Positions 23,581-35,086 of a stretch of 64,000 nucleotides of DNA are shown here, in pieces (position 1 is the first letter of the stretch; each line of letters opens with the position of its first letter). Source of the stretch: Salvator merianae (taxonomy: Eukaryota; Chordata; Lepidosauria; Squamata; Teiidae); assembly GCA_003586115.2 (NCBI GenBank), contig QVOM02000073.1:40401192-40465191 (forward strand). Direction: 5' to 3'. The notes under the pieces were generated by a model. It searched no databases, was not told the DNA's origin, and was given only the letters and a program-made list of their open reading frames with translations. Position numbers and translations under genes: made by a program.

Positions 23581-24075
23581 AAATCTAAAAATGTTTTCAA
23601 TTAGCACAGCATGCATATCTGTCACTGAATATTGCTTATATTAGGTAAAATCAATATGGGGCCTTAATGATGCCACTGAAGCCATCAAACTATGATCAAG
23701 AAATGTAATGAAGGTAATATATCAATATTAGTTCGTTTTTTGGGTTTTTTTATTATGTCTTTAGTATGTCTTTATTGTCCATGCTACATTTGCACAAGTA
23801 TTGGGCCTGCTTTAGTAAAAACAAAAGCTATATGAAGTTTTACTTTGTTAGAAGATAAAAAAGGCAGTACCAGATAAAGTAACCTTGTCAGGGATTAAAG
23901 AATGTGAACAATCTGTGTAATTATTATTACTGGGAAATGTGCTGGAATATGCTAGTTTTCATTTGCATTTTTTTTTTTTTTTTAGTTTTTCACTTAACAT
24001 AATGAGACTTAAGATATTTTCACACTTAACACCCTAGAATGGGTGAGTTTTATACACCACTGGCTGACATACTTG

Positions 24076-24107
24076 TTTTAGTTTTAGTTTTAGTTTTAGT
24101 TTTAGTT
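24076..24107. repeat. (TTTTAG)5 hexanucleotide repeat
   Basis: Five perfect TTTTAG units. The unit is not the vertebrate telomere hexamer TTAGGG. It gives a spurious (KLKL) run on the minus strand. Confidence 0.9.
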
Positions 24108-26894
24108 TCCTGCCCACTTGTCTTCTGTGGATGACTGTAAGTGGAACTGTGAGCTCAAGATTATCCAGATCTCTCCAAGGCAGCAAATTTAATTTGAGGA
24201 TTTTACCATCAGCCAGTACAATGCAAAATTCAAACAGGAGCATACGGTTCTTCATTAAAGTGATGCTGGAAAGGAAGAACGAAGTAGAACAGGAAACAGG
24301 AATTTGAAAAGCCACCATTTGGCACAATGTTCAAGGTTGGTCATAGTTTAGTTGAGTCATAATTCAATTTAGTAATCAAAACCCTCTACCACTACGCATT
24401 GATGCTGAAGTCACATTGGCTTAATTGTTTAGTAGAAAATTCCATTTAGTTTTCTTCTGTTAGGAGAACTCAAGAGGGGAAGTCCTTTAGAAAAATAAAA
24501 CAATAATACCAGAAATAGTACAAGGAACCATCTATTTATTATTCTAGTCTATATATTTATAACATTTACGTCTCATCTTTCTTCCTAAGAGACAAAGACA
24601 GCACATTCTATTCTTTTCCCCTCCATTTTATAAACAGAAGAGGCTGTTATTACAAGCCCCTGAGAATTATTGTTACTGTGCTTCAAAATAACTGACATCT
24701 CATCATTTTTATGCCTGAAGCAAGCCATAAAGTCGCACTTGCTCACTTCCATGTTATACTCCTGGTTGCTCAGAACCATCAAGTCAATGTTGATTCTTGT
24801 TGACTCCAGGGATGTGTTACGAGATCAATTCTAAACACTTGTCTAGCAACATTCTCACAAGCAAGGTGTTTAGAAGACAGTTGATATCATCGAAGCTGAT
24901 CTTTCAGGGAGCAGGAAATAACTTGATTTCCATACAAAGTTTGCTTTTATTAAGGTTATAAGAAACACAGAAAATTACTTTATTATACCGTAAGCAAAAA
25001 TAGTATCAAATTAGGGAAAAATTAATCAAATGGTAGCAACAACATGAAGTGTGAGGCTTTTGAAGTAAATGAACAGTAACTTTTGCCAAGCTGAGAGGCT
25101 TTTAGCTGTAACCATAGCAAAAAAAACAAAGAAAAAATACCCAGCACTAAGAACTAAGATAAGGCAAAGAAACAGACTCGAGGCCCATTGAGCTGATGGA
25201 AACCTAGGGAATTTTGCAGCCAATCAGAACCTGTTGCTAGGAGGAGGAAGAGTAGGTTTCTTGAAGAAAGGAAAGGTCAGTAGAACTCAGTTCAACATCT
25301 GGGGAAAGGTGGCACCATGGTTTGCAGCCCTGTGTTTTGCCAGTTTGAGCCTCCTATCACTTGCTGCCCACACAAACATCAATTATTCCCACACACAAAT
25401 ATCAGTTAGAGCCCCCCAAATGAACTGGGGTCAACTTGGCCACTAAGCCACCATCTCTGAAATTTTGTGATATCAGGCTATGCTTGTTTGCATATTTTAC
25501 TGACCCTGATTTTCATTAGTCATAGATGTAAGAATGTAAGGGATGAAATATAATTTAGTTTTTATTGTTCCAAGGTCATTACAAGGCTTGGAGAAAATGG
25601 AGAGTGAACATGAAAGGTCTGGTATTGGCTGCCCATCACCACATTGGATGGAAACTGTTGAGGAAAATATGTTTTTATCAATAAATACTGGCACAGTGCT
25701 AGAGAAGCAAGTCTTCTTGTTCTTGAATTTGGATCTGTAAATAGCTGTCTTGACAACTGGGGTAACCTAGTCAAGCTAAACTTCCCTCATAAAAGAAGGA
25801 CTGGATCTTTAATATTTGAACAGTAAAATGAAGAAAAGGGGAGAGTAAAGTCAAATGAAGGAGAAAGGAAGAATGCTGAAGAGAACAAGCCAGAGGGAGG
25901 GAGGAGAATAATTTATATCTTTTTCAGGGTGGTCTTTTGATCAAAAATGGTGTTCATAGCTCAGAAAGTGAAACACTGTTGCCAAAGCACACACAGATGA
26001 TAGAACTAAGACCAGTCTTAGTAACAACAGAAAGAGGTTTAATTTGAATTGCATTCCTAGCACTCCAGAAAACTTTCTCAGCGACTGGGCCAAGGTATAC
26101 CAAAGGCAAAGGCTCCAGAAAGCTCTGGAATAATCAACTGTAAATGCCTCGTTGGGTAACTACTGAAGCAAAACATCATGAACAGCTGACTAGACATTCA
26201 AAAGTCAGCTAACCCTACCCCACTTAAAATAAGGTGATTCGAGGTCAGGCTGCCCAAAACTTTACCAACAATGAAACAGCCTCAAAGTGGAAGTGACAGC
26301 TCAGATTTCTTCCTTCAATCCAGTAGTGATTTCAGAAATAGTCATTGTAGAAGCAGGAACCCACCTACATAACAATACACATAGTCTTCTGGTGCCCCCT
26401 AGAAGTAGCATGAGGGATACTAAACAGAAGGGGGCACTTACTCTTATATCCCAAAACGTGCCTTTAAAGTGTGCGCCCAGATGTTTGGGAGGAAACAGGA
26501 ATAAACAAAGGATTCATAAACATCCAGACATTCCAGGACAGATAAACAAGGTGCATTGATTAAATCAACTATTCAGCTTGGGTGCATTCTGTCACCCAAG
26601 GCATGGACACTGCTTGCACAAGTAGCATTTTCCTGTCACAGCAAGCTGATGGGATTAATCTGTTCTTATGGCACAAACAGATAAAAAAAGAATTATTTAG
26701 GTGGGAAGGAGACATTGTTGAAGTGTCAGTGGATCGGGGGGGGGGGGAGTAAGTGCTTTTACCACATCCTCCAGTAGCCAAGATGGATTCTGGTCTAGGC
26801 ATAAGACCCATGCTTTTAATGGTCACTTGCCTCTTCTGATCCAGATTCACATGTCTGGTTTGCTACACATGTTTGATTTATAAAAGTACATATC
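24108..26894. other. Intergenic sequence, nothing recognised
   Basis: No coding, RNA or repeat boundary was supported. A run of 12 G lies at about 26736-26747. Open frames are short and show no family resemblance. Confidence 0.4.
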
Positions 26895-27025
26895 GTGACA
26901 GATGCCTCCATGATGTTTTTTAGGCAGTTGCAGAAGTAGTTTGCCATTACCTTCTACTGCAGAGATATTGGGAATTGAACTTACAGTGCTCTGCTTTCAA
27001 AGTAGTTGCTCTATCACTGGGAATG
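26895..27025 (-). mobile_element. Sauria-type SINE fragment
   Basis: The reverse complement contains CCAGTGATAGAGCAACTACT (box A region), TTCAATTCCC (box B) and GTAATGGCAAACTACTTCTG. This is the order seen in the copies at 23390 and 42550. The 3' tail is lost. Confidence 0.6.
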
Positions 27026-27039
27026 TAACATTCAGATAC

Positions 27040-27040
<1 letters not shown>

Positions 27041-27078
<38 letters not shown>
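27041..27078. repeat. (GATA)n microsatellite
   Basis: About nine perfect TAGA units. Confidence 0.95.
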
Positions 27079-28740
27079 TGTAGCTTGAGTACTTAAATGT
27101 TATTTTGGCAAGCAGGTAACACTAGGCTACTATTCAGCAGTCCTTCAATTCATATCCCTGAAATGCAGACAACCCTTGGAGCAGGCCAACATTAGCCCAA
27201 GCCAGCATGGCACAGGATAGCGCACACCATGAGGAAATGTCCTTAGGCTCATGACTCTTGACTCCTGTTACTAGTTTCCCATTAGGTAGTCTAAGTACTC
27301 AACTCAGGAACTATTGTACATTGTGGAGCAACGAGGGCATATTGTACAAGTTTATGTCTTTTTTGTTCCACTGCTGAGATTGCTTCTGGCCTGGGACACA
27401 ATGGGCAGCAGAGCACAAGTTGACAACCATCCACTCTATAGCTGGCCTAGCTTACCTTTGAGGCTGGGAAACAAAAGTTCCCCTGCTTCAAAGTTGCAGG
27501 CAAAGGGCATTTCACTATGCCCCTAGAAATAGCCCTGGATGTGAGCCAGCTTTCAGAACTTGACAAATGTTGCCAAACTCTGGAAGATGGCTTGGGTAAT
27601 TCCTGCCACCACTGCCTGCCCAGCTTGGACCAGGAGCAGATTCTTCCCAACAGAAAATGCCAGGCATATGCCACTGAAGGCCACACCTTTTTGTGGTACA
27701 CAGACCCCCTAATATCAGCACATATCTACCACCGTCCATAGAGACACACAGATGTTGTTTTTGTCTACAAATGTGTAAAATATCCCAACCGTTCTGGGAG
27801 CTCTCTTATTAAAATAAAAGGCTTATTCCACCTTTAGAACAAAGCATCCCATTTTGGTGTTGCAATATTGCAAAACAGACATGAACTGTCTTTAAAACAA
27901 CTGTCTGAATTCAGCCAGTTAAAATGTTAAAATTAAAAGTAGCAGCCTGTGCCACAGTGGAAGACCATTTATGGCCATATTTCTTCTCCACTCACTGCCA
28001 TCCATTGCTGACAAGGCCCCCACCGTGGCCCCACCATCATCAAGACTGCAAACATGGTGGAAGGAATGTGTTTTTTGCTTCGTTAACAGCTGTGGCCTCT
28101 GTCTAGGTTGTGCTGCCCAAAGGGGACTTTAAAAAAAAAAAAGTTTAAAATCTCCTGATTAAGTAATTATCTCATGATATATGTTTGCCATTTTTTTCTA
28201 AGACAGAAGAAACCCCCTAAACATGCTGTGCGTGCTCCTACTAAAACTGAAACGCATGGAACACAGTGCCAGTTCAAACCCTCAGTTCTCGGAAGCACTA
28301 CAGGATTGCTTTGGTAACCGTCATTCCTCACAGTGGCCGAATGGGGGCTCCTTGGATGCTGCTGTATACATATCTCATCTTTTCTCATCATGATCTAGCC
28401 TGGCTGCGGCTCGCTATAGTTCAGCACTATCTGGAGGCCATCCGTAGAGGTTTGAAAAACGAAAGCAGAAAAGAGTGTATGTATTTGTTTCTAGTGCTTC
28501 CCTGCTGAACTCTTAATAAGGGCACCCCTAGGCACACAGGAACGGCTTGCCTGTTCTGCCAGCTTATGCATCAGCAGGCGTCCAAGGTGACTTCAGACTG
28601 CTTAGAAGATCCTTTTCAAAGTTATCGTCGACTTTCAGGCTCAAGTCCACAGTTTGCAGCCAGCCCGGTGAAGTTCATCATCAGAACATTACATTTGGTA
28701 AACTTGGCCTGCCTGCGAACCCCGCACATGGGGTCAAATG
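27079..28740. other. Intergenic sequence upstream of the SFXN1 promoter
   Basis: No gene is supported. The part around 27360-27740 is moderately GC-rich and gives overlapping short frames in several phases, which argues against coding use. An A-run lies at about 28130-28142. Confidence 0.4.
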
Positions 28741-28749
28741 ACAGTTCCC

Positions 28750-29480
28750 ACGTGCCCAAGCCAGCCAGCGTCGCCAACAGCAGGGAATGATGGGAGTTGG
28801 AGTTCCACAACATCTGGAAAGTCCTACTTCGGTCCGTCCTGCTGCACACGAACTCCACTGCGCGAAGCGTCGAATCCCCGCTGGCTGTGCTCAAGTTAAC
28901 AGTGCTGTACACGAGAAGGGGGTCTCGACCTTTACTTATAGTATTTACGGGGGTGTTCGCGCATTTTAAGAAGATGGAGGTCATGATTCAGCATAAACGG
29001 GAATCAGGGAATGGTTTTATGAAATAGGCACACACCCAATAATCTCCGGCCCTGGTTGCGAATTCTGCCGTGCCTTTATTGGAAGCCGCTCAAGGTGCTA
29101 GACGGGCGCTATTAGAAAGCGAGGGAGTGAGAGCGAAAGTCCACCCGGCACCCGCCCGCCTCCCCTCCCTTGCCCTCCTCTTCCTTTCACTTCCCCCGGG
29201 GGGGCGGTGCGGAAGATTCTGCCCCTCCCACCCTCGCTCGCGCTGCTTTGCCCGCGCTGCTGTCGCTTGCCGAATATCTTCCGGCGGGCTGGCTGGAGCC
29301 GGGCGGCGGGCTCTCTGTGCGCGCGTGCGAGGAGCGACGGGTTGGGCTGGAGGCTCCGCCGGAGGAGCCGCCACTGACGTGCAGAGGCTGCTGTAGAGCT
29401 GGGCGCGCTGCGGGCGCTGTGAGTATCTCCCCACATACACACACGCCCAGGGCTGAGCTCCGTCTTTTACCCGCCTGGCA
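28750..29480 (+). promoter_or_regulatory. SFXN1: CpG island and TATA-less promoter of SFXN1
   Basis: CpG density rises sharply from about 28830 and peaks at 29100-29420, in contrast to the CpG-poor flanks. Elements visible on reading are an inverted CCAAT (ATTGG) near 29080, a GC box in GGGGGGGCGGTGCGG near 29200, and an NRF1-like TGTGCGCGCGTGCGAGG near 29317. No TATA box lies in a sensible place, which fits a housekeeping mitochondrial gene. A short dispersed repeat (GGGAATGATGGGAGTTGG, 28783-28800) lies at the upstream edge. The long frames on both strands here result from GC content. Confidence 0.8.
29300..29418 (+). other. SFXN1: SFXN1 exon 1, probable non-coding 5' UTR exon
   Basis: The downstream end is placed at 29418 because a textbook donor GTGAGTAT follows at 29419. 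This lies at the 3' side of the CpG island and upstream of the first coding exon. The transcription start is not visible and the left coordinate is only a guess. No in-frame ATG is needed here because the coding start lies in exon 2, as in mammalian SFXN1. The first intron would be 9.67 kb. Confidence 0.6.
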
Positions 29481-29905
29481 CCACTAAGCAGGCGGCTTGG
29501 GCAAAGAACGGGAGGGGGAGGGCTTTTGTCCTCAGTCACCCTCCAAAATGTGACAGTGGACTGCACGCCGGGCTGCTGACCTTCCGCTAGCGCCGAAGAG
29601 CCTGATGCAGGTATCTCTGCAAATAGCCTGGAGATTGGCTTCGGGGGAACCAAACCATACAGGCGCCTAGGACCTATTGCCTTAGGATGTGGCTGGTCCT
29701 GTCTGCGTGTTTATTTCCATGCCCAGTGTATACGTTGGCGTGATACTTTGCCCCAAGTATATCCTTCGGTGCGGGAAGAAATTTTCATTTGCGTGTCAGT
29801 CCTTCTCGGCTTCAGCGAAAAGCAGAATGTTTGCAGTGAAATTTAAGGGTTAGAACGGAGACATTCATAGAAATCCTTGAAATCAAGGAGGCATGTGTTT
29901 TAAAA

Positions 29906-29975
29906 CTCTCTCTCTCACACACACACACGCACGCACGCGCACACACGCACGCACGCGCGCACACACACACACACA
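29906..29975. repeat. Compound (CA)n/(CG)-interrupted microsatellite
   Basis: TC repeats pass into CACA with ACGC interruptions. It lies about 490 bp into intron 1. Confidence 0.95.
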
Positions 29976-31770
29976 TGAATACATGAATACAGCAAGGAGG
30001 AAGGGAGGGAGATTGGAAACCTAAAGGGTCATTCCTCTGGGAGCTTAGTTTCTTACTATTATCCCAGGAAAGCTCTAACCATTGGACCTTCCTAACAGTA
30101 CAGCTGGCAAGAGAAGGTGTCATTGCTTAGAACAGGTAGAGTATTTCAGAGGGCTTGATGATGCTTCACTGGCAGCAGGGAAGCTTGAAACATCTGGAAG
30201 TGACTTCAGCATGGCATGATGAAATCTCTGTCCAAGTTACACACTAAAGATGGCTGCTATGATCAGGAGGCGGGCTCAACAGGGGGCTTTATCCAGGCGC
30301 TGTAGTTTTTGTTGCTAGGTTACAACCAGACCTTAGTCACACATACATACATGCACAAACCTTGTAATTTTGGTTGTTTCTGCCCCCCCCCACACACACA
30401 CACACGTTTAATGTCTTCTGGTTCTCTGAAGAGTAATGCTTATTGCAGACAAAGCTGCTGATGCAGATATATAGCGCATGTTGATTTTAGTGAAAATAAC
30501 ACTGGTAGCTACTGTATATGCCCTTCTCTCTTTCCCCCTCTCACCCACCTCCAATCAGTTTGGTGTATTACGTGAATCTTCAATCCCAGTTGTGTAACAC
30601 ATTGCTGACTATTTCAGACTGGGGTGCAGTGTGCTATTTTGCAAAGGGACTCTAATGATTGATATTTCCCTCAAAAATGCTGTCGTGAAGCTCCCCTAAA
30701 AGCAGGGAAGGAGAGACTCTTATAATCATTCAGAGAAGGCAGGAGCCCAGGACAAAAACGTAGCATCAGTGTGCTTTTAGTGTACTGAATTATTACCTGC
30801 ATGATGATTGTTGATTGCTACATCAAGATGTTGCTTCATGTTTAATATATTTGGAACATTATTACTTAGCTTAATATTTCTAAGAAATATTAAGCTATCA
30901 ATTAGACTTGCAAAAAGAACATTCCTGTACAGTCTGCTATTTTTAGCTGCCTGTTAACCAGATACAGTATATCGAGCAAACTCCATAAGGAAAACTTTTA
31001 GTCTCGCAACAAATTCTGTGATCCAGCCATCTAGTAAGGTGGTAACTTCACAAAGACAAAGTTGCAAAGGAGTTGGAAAATGGAAACCTAGGGAAGATTG
31101 AGCCTCTGGCAAAGAAAGCAAGATTGGGAGCTCATACCAAGCAGCCCAAGATCAAAACCATGCACAGAATGCAAAAATGAACACTGAGCTCAGCAGCCAG
31201 TCAAAGGCTCTAGACAGTCCCCCACACACACGTACTTTACTTTCTGACACCCTGGCAAAAAGCCAGGCTTGCTTATTGGTAGTTAGGCCCTTTGAGAGTG
31301 TTGGGCCCTTTCTGTATTTACCTCTGTCTCAACCTACAGAAGGGCCCAAGGACCTGCCTTCTGCATACTAATGTGGACCAGAGCAGGCCCCAACCCCTCC
31401 GTAGCATCTTTTATCCACATTTAACTGGGATAGCGTGCCAAAATGGTGCCATATTCCATTCTTGCAGTCGACTTCAACAAAGAAGTCCACCAGCAGACCA
31501 CGGTCAGCGATATGGAACAGCAAGACTTGTACAGAAAGCACACTGCTCACTGTTCCCTTATAAGGGGCCCTTTGGGACTGTGCAACAGGAAGCTCCAACA
31601 GAAGTGGCACCAGGAAAGCTAAGCGCTGGTTTTGACAGCTAGGCAGGACTTCAAAGCCAGCGGTTCAGTCTGGGATGGAATGGGCTGTCAAAATGGGGAT
31701 AGCTTTATCCCGCCCTGCCAGCAATTCATCCCAGCAACAAGCCTAGACAGGATAGCTTTAAGAAAGAGAC
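29976..31770. other. Intron 1 sequence
   Basis: A C-run plus CA repeat lies at about 30384-30405. A perfect 15-bp stem palindrome lies at 30867-30897 (separate entry). No exon with convincing splice sites and coding content was seen. Confidence 0.45.
30867..30897. repeat. Perfect 15-bp inverted repeat with 1-nt spacer
   Basis: TAGCTTAATATTTCT is followed by A and then by its exact reverse complement AGAAATATTAAGCTA. It lies in intron 1. The AT content and near-zero loop favour a cruciform-prone palindrome rather than a processed hairpin RNA. Confidence 0.9.
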
Positions 31771-31779
31771 CAATTAAGA

Positions 31780-32018
31780 GTAGACAGGTATATCAGTGGG
31801 TACCAGAATGATTCCTAGGTACCACCTCCAGGTTGGAGAGACAGGCAGGATGTGTCGAAGGCCATTTGCAGGGAGTTGAAGGCAAAACCTTCAACTGCTC
31901 TCATCTTCTGCTTAAGAATGCCCAGAAGCAATTGATGGGCCACTGTGTGAAACAGAATGCTGGACTAGATGGGCCGTGGCCTGATCCAACAAGATTCTTC
32001 TTATGTTCATATGTTCAG
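31780..32018 (+). mobile_element. CR1 LINE 3' end
   Basis: A plus-strand 3' segment with ACCTCCAGGTTGGAGAGACA, GAATGCCCAGAAGCAATTGA and GACTAGATGGGCCGTGGCC. It ends in TTCTTATGTTCATATGTTC, the CR1 terminal repeat. It is strongly 5'-truncated. Confidence 0.9.
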
Positions 32019-32149
32019 GGTGGGATAGGTTGCCTATCGGAGACAGGGTGTTCCACACTTCTCCGAGACAACTTAGATTAGTGTGGAAGTGGCCTTGAAC
32101 TGAGATCTGTGAGACTTGCAGAACCTACATCCAAATCCCCACTCAGCCT

Positions 32150-32275
32150 CATGGTCTTTGCATTTCCCTGAACCAGTAAGTGGCTCTTAGCCTAACCTAC
32201 CCCACAGGGTTGTTGTGGTAACAAAGTGGAAAGATAACAATTTTCTCCTCCCTGCAGTCTTTGCAAGGAAATGAG
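32150..32275. repeat. MIR/L2-like remnant
   Basis: CCTAACCTACCCCACAGGGT, followed by TGTTGTGGTAACA, is the conserved core seen in ancient MIR/L2-type repeats. The flanks have decayed beyond recognition. Confidence 0.45.
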
Positions 32276-33504
32276 GTATACATGCAAGAATATATACAAT
32301 GGATCTTTTAATTGCAAAAGCAACTGAATCTTGTGCAGCAATAAAAGACTAGTAGATTTATTATGCTATCAGCATTGTTATCTAGAGTCCCCTTCCTCAA
32401 ATGTGTGCAGTGTAGAATACTTAACTGAGAGCTATGCTTGGCTGGAGGAGGGGAAAGTGTAATGTGCCAGGTACAGCCTGTGTCGCTTCCTTTTAAATCT
32501 CAAAATAGCATGGTTAACTTATTGCATATCTACAGTAACTGTTAAAGCAATGTAAAGCAAGCATATCATGTACTTTGTCCATGGTAAGAATACTAGCAAA
32601 CCAGTATCTTAAAGGTACATGTGAAGAAAGTATTTAGAAGGCGATGCCAACACATAGGTTGCCTGAACGAGTTTTGTGGTTATTCTTCAGAGTGTCATCA
32701 AACTCTGGTTCCTATAATTGGTGCATGACCTTGGTGTCCCTTATTATGCATGCAAAAAGTACAGCCATGTGGAGGGGAGCTGCACATATCTTCCCTTGCC
32801 ACTTTATTGGGCGGGGGGGGTGCCTTGAAGCTGAAGGTGACAAACTAGGTCATTTCATCACTGACTCCTCTTCCTGGCAATTTCCCAAACTGAAGTACAC
32901 AGTTTGGACACAAAGTAGAAAAATGTTGCTATCCACTAGACATTGTAGCTGGGGCTTCTTTTCCTTTAAAGTGGTAGCTTTCATTTAAAGTAAGAGAGCA
33001 GAGCATTTGTTACAAGCACCACTCTAGTTTTTGCTGGCGGAAATCAATTTCAAAGGAGTGAGCAGGCACCTCTAGGTTTCTAAAGATGGATTATCTCACG
33101 TGATGCTGTTCTTTGTCAAAGTGAGAATTATAGTTAACCCACTCACTGGCTACTAGGATTTTAAGATAATCCTGAGGGTTCACAATACTGAAGCAAAATC
33201 TTAAATGCTAATTCCCTAATTAGAACCTTGTGGATCTCACAGCATCTGAACACTACACAAGCCAATGTATATCTGATAATATGGAAAGCTTTCCACATCT
33301 CTAGCCAGAAGCAAGCAAGAAAGAGTAAAAAACATGTATCAGAATCTGTCTGAACTTTGTACTCCTTGAAAAAAATGGCATAAGGTGTATCTGGTGAAAT
33401 TTTTATGCAAGCCTTGGAGTTTATTCATCTGAATAAAGTCAAGCAGTAGAGGCTAAGCTGGGGCAAAATAGGCAATCAATTAATTGCTCTACAAGACACC
33501 ACTG

Positions 33505-33972
33505 ATTCTGATAATAGCATTCATTGTCAAAGCTATGGTTTCCCAGTAGTAATGTATGACTGTGAGAGGTGGGCCATAAGGAAATTTGAGCACCAAAGAA
33601 CTGACGCTTTTGAATTGCAGTGCTGGAGAAGACTTTTGAGAGTCCCTTGGACTGCAAGGAAATCAAATCAGTCGACACTAAACGAAATCAACTCACACTG
33701 TTAATTGGAAGATCAAATACTGAAGCAGAAGCTCATATACCTTGGCCACATAATGAGAAAACAGGACTCACTGGAAAAGACCCTGGTGCTGGGAAGGATG
33801 GAAGGCAAAAGGAGAAGGAGATGGCATTGAATGAGATGGATAAATAGTGTCATGGAAGCACAACCATGACCTTGGGCGAGCTTCAGGAGGCAGTAAAATA
33901 AGGACCTGATGTGCTATTTTCCATGGGATCACGAAGAGTCAAACATGACTGAACGAGTGAACAACAACAAAT
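33505..33972 (+). mobile_element. BovB (RTE) LINE 3' fragment
   Basis: The sequence GCTGGAGAAGACTTTTGAGA at 33621 continues into GTCCCTTGGACTGCAAGGAA, GGAAAAGACCCTGGTGCTGG and ATGGGATCACGAAGAGTCAA. This is the well-known 3' portion of BovB ORF2 and UTR. It ends in an AACAACAA tail. Parts still translate as RT C-terminal sequence (MLEKTFESPLDCKEIKSVD), but frames are broken. It lies in SFXN1 intron 1. BovB is abundant in squamates and known for transfer between vertebrates. Confidence 0.93.
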
Positions 33973-34901
33973 TAAAAGAAAATTAAAGCTGACATAGCGC
34001 TTGGGTGGTTAGAGTCTCCTCTACCCAGATCATCTCCTCTCTATTCATTAGACTGACCTGAGGGGTGTTTACATTCTCTGCTGGCAAGCAGAAGCTATAA
34101 AGCTTGATAATGGTGAATGCAGCCTGAATGTTGACTTAATTTCATCTGAGAGCAAGGGCAAAAAATAGAGAAGAAAGATGTGCCCATCCAGTTTTGGGCT
34201 GCAACCACTCTGACTATTGGCATATAGATCCCAATGGAAAACTTACTGCCTCTCCCTGCACCAGCCTGCACTGCTAAGTTACGAGAAATGGGAAGCCCCA
34301 CAGTTCTTTTTACGGAATTATGATCCAAATATATTACTTATATAGTTGGATTTTGAGGAATGTTACAGGCCACAAAAGAGCTCTCAGAAAAGAAATGAAG
34401 AAAAACTCTCTTTTTTTTTTTTTTCCTTTTAGTTCTCCTAGAAAATTCTTAGGGACTAATCTGTTACTGAACTGAGCCAAGCAGAGTCCAACCTTCACAG
34501 ATTGGAATCAGGCCTCTGCAGTTCACTTGTTTGGTGGCCTTGGGGAAGATGTGAAGGCCACATCCCCACTGGGCTAGTGCCTCAGGGGGATCCTTCAACT
34601 CGGAGGTCCCTGGACACCCTCAGGCACTCACAGAGTCATCATGGAGATAGACGGCAGTTGCACAAGTGAATTGCCTGCACCTCACTCTACATGGTCATAC
34701 GTTTAATATGCCAAATATGGGTGTCTTCTGGAGCTACTTCTGGCACATCCAAAGCTATTGCTGTGCTGTCAGTTCAAAACACAGGAACTTTCACTTCAAA
34801 TTTAGCAAGGGGATGAAGCACACAGTGTAAAGAGAACCTGCACCTTGCCACCTCAATGGTTAAAGCAGACTGTAACCCCGCATCATGAGTGTACAGTCTA
34901 A

Positions 34902-35083
34902 GGGTGATTTCACACTGGCCAGTATTCCGGACCAGCAAGTGTACTAGGAGCCTCCCTTCCATATACGGGTGTGGACTAAGGACTGTCTGGTCTAAGGGCT
35001 GTCCCTTAGACTGGACCAGTAAGCAAAAGGCAGGCTCTTAGTAGGCTTGCTGATCTGGTTTACCAGCCAGTGCGGAATCGCAG
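34902..35083. mobile_element. MITE with TAA 3-bp duplication
   Basis: The left end GGGTGATTTCACACTGGCCA pairs with the right end, whose reverse complement is CTGCGATTCCGCACTGGCTG. The pairing continues through CCAGATCAGCAAG / CGGACCAGCAAG and beyond for about 45 bp. TAA flanks both sides (34899-34901 and 35084-35086). The element is 182 bp, almost wholly a palindrome, and has no ORF. Confidence 0.8.
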
Positions 35084-35086
35084 TAA

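Noticed and set aside
29090..29653. Minus-strand 187-residue frame and several others at the CpG island
   Set aside because: GC-rich promoter sequence with frames open in many phases. No start context, splice pattern or family resemblance supports a divergent gene.
31285..31640. Possible GGGCCCTTTCTG-end element in intron 1
   Set aside because: Only one convincing end was found, and the second GGGGCCCTTTGGGACTG block does not pair over a useful length.
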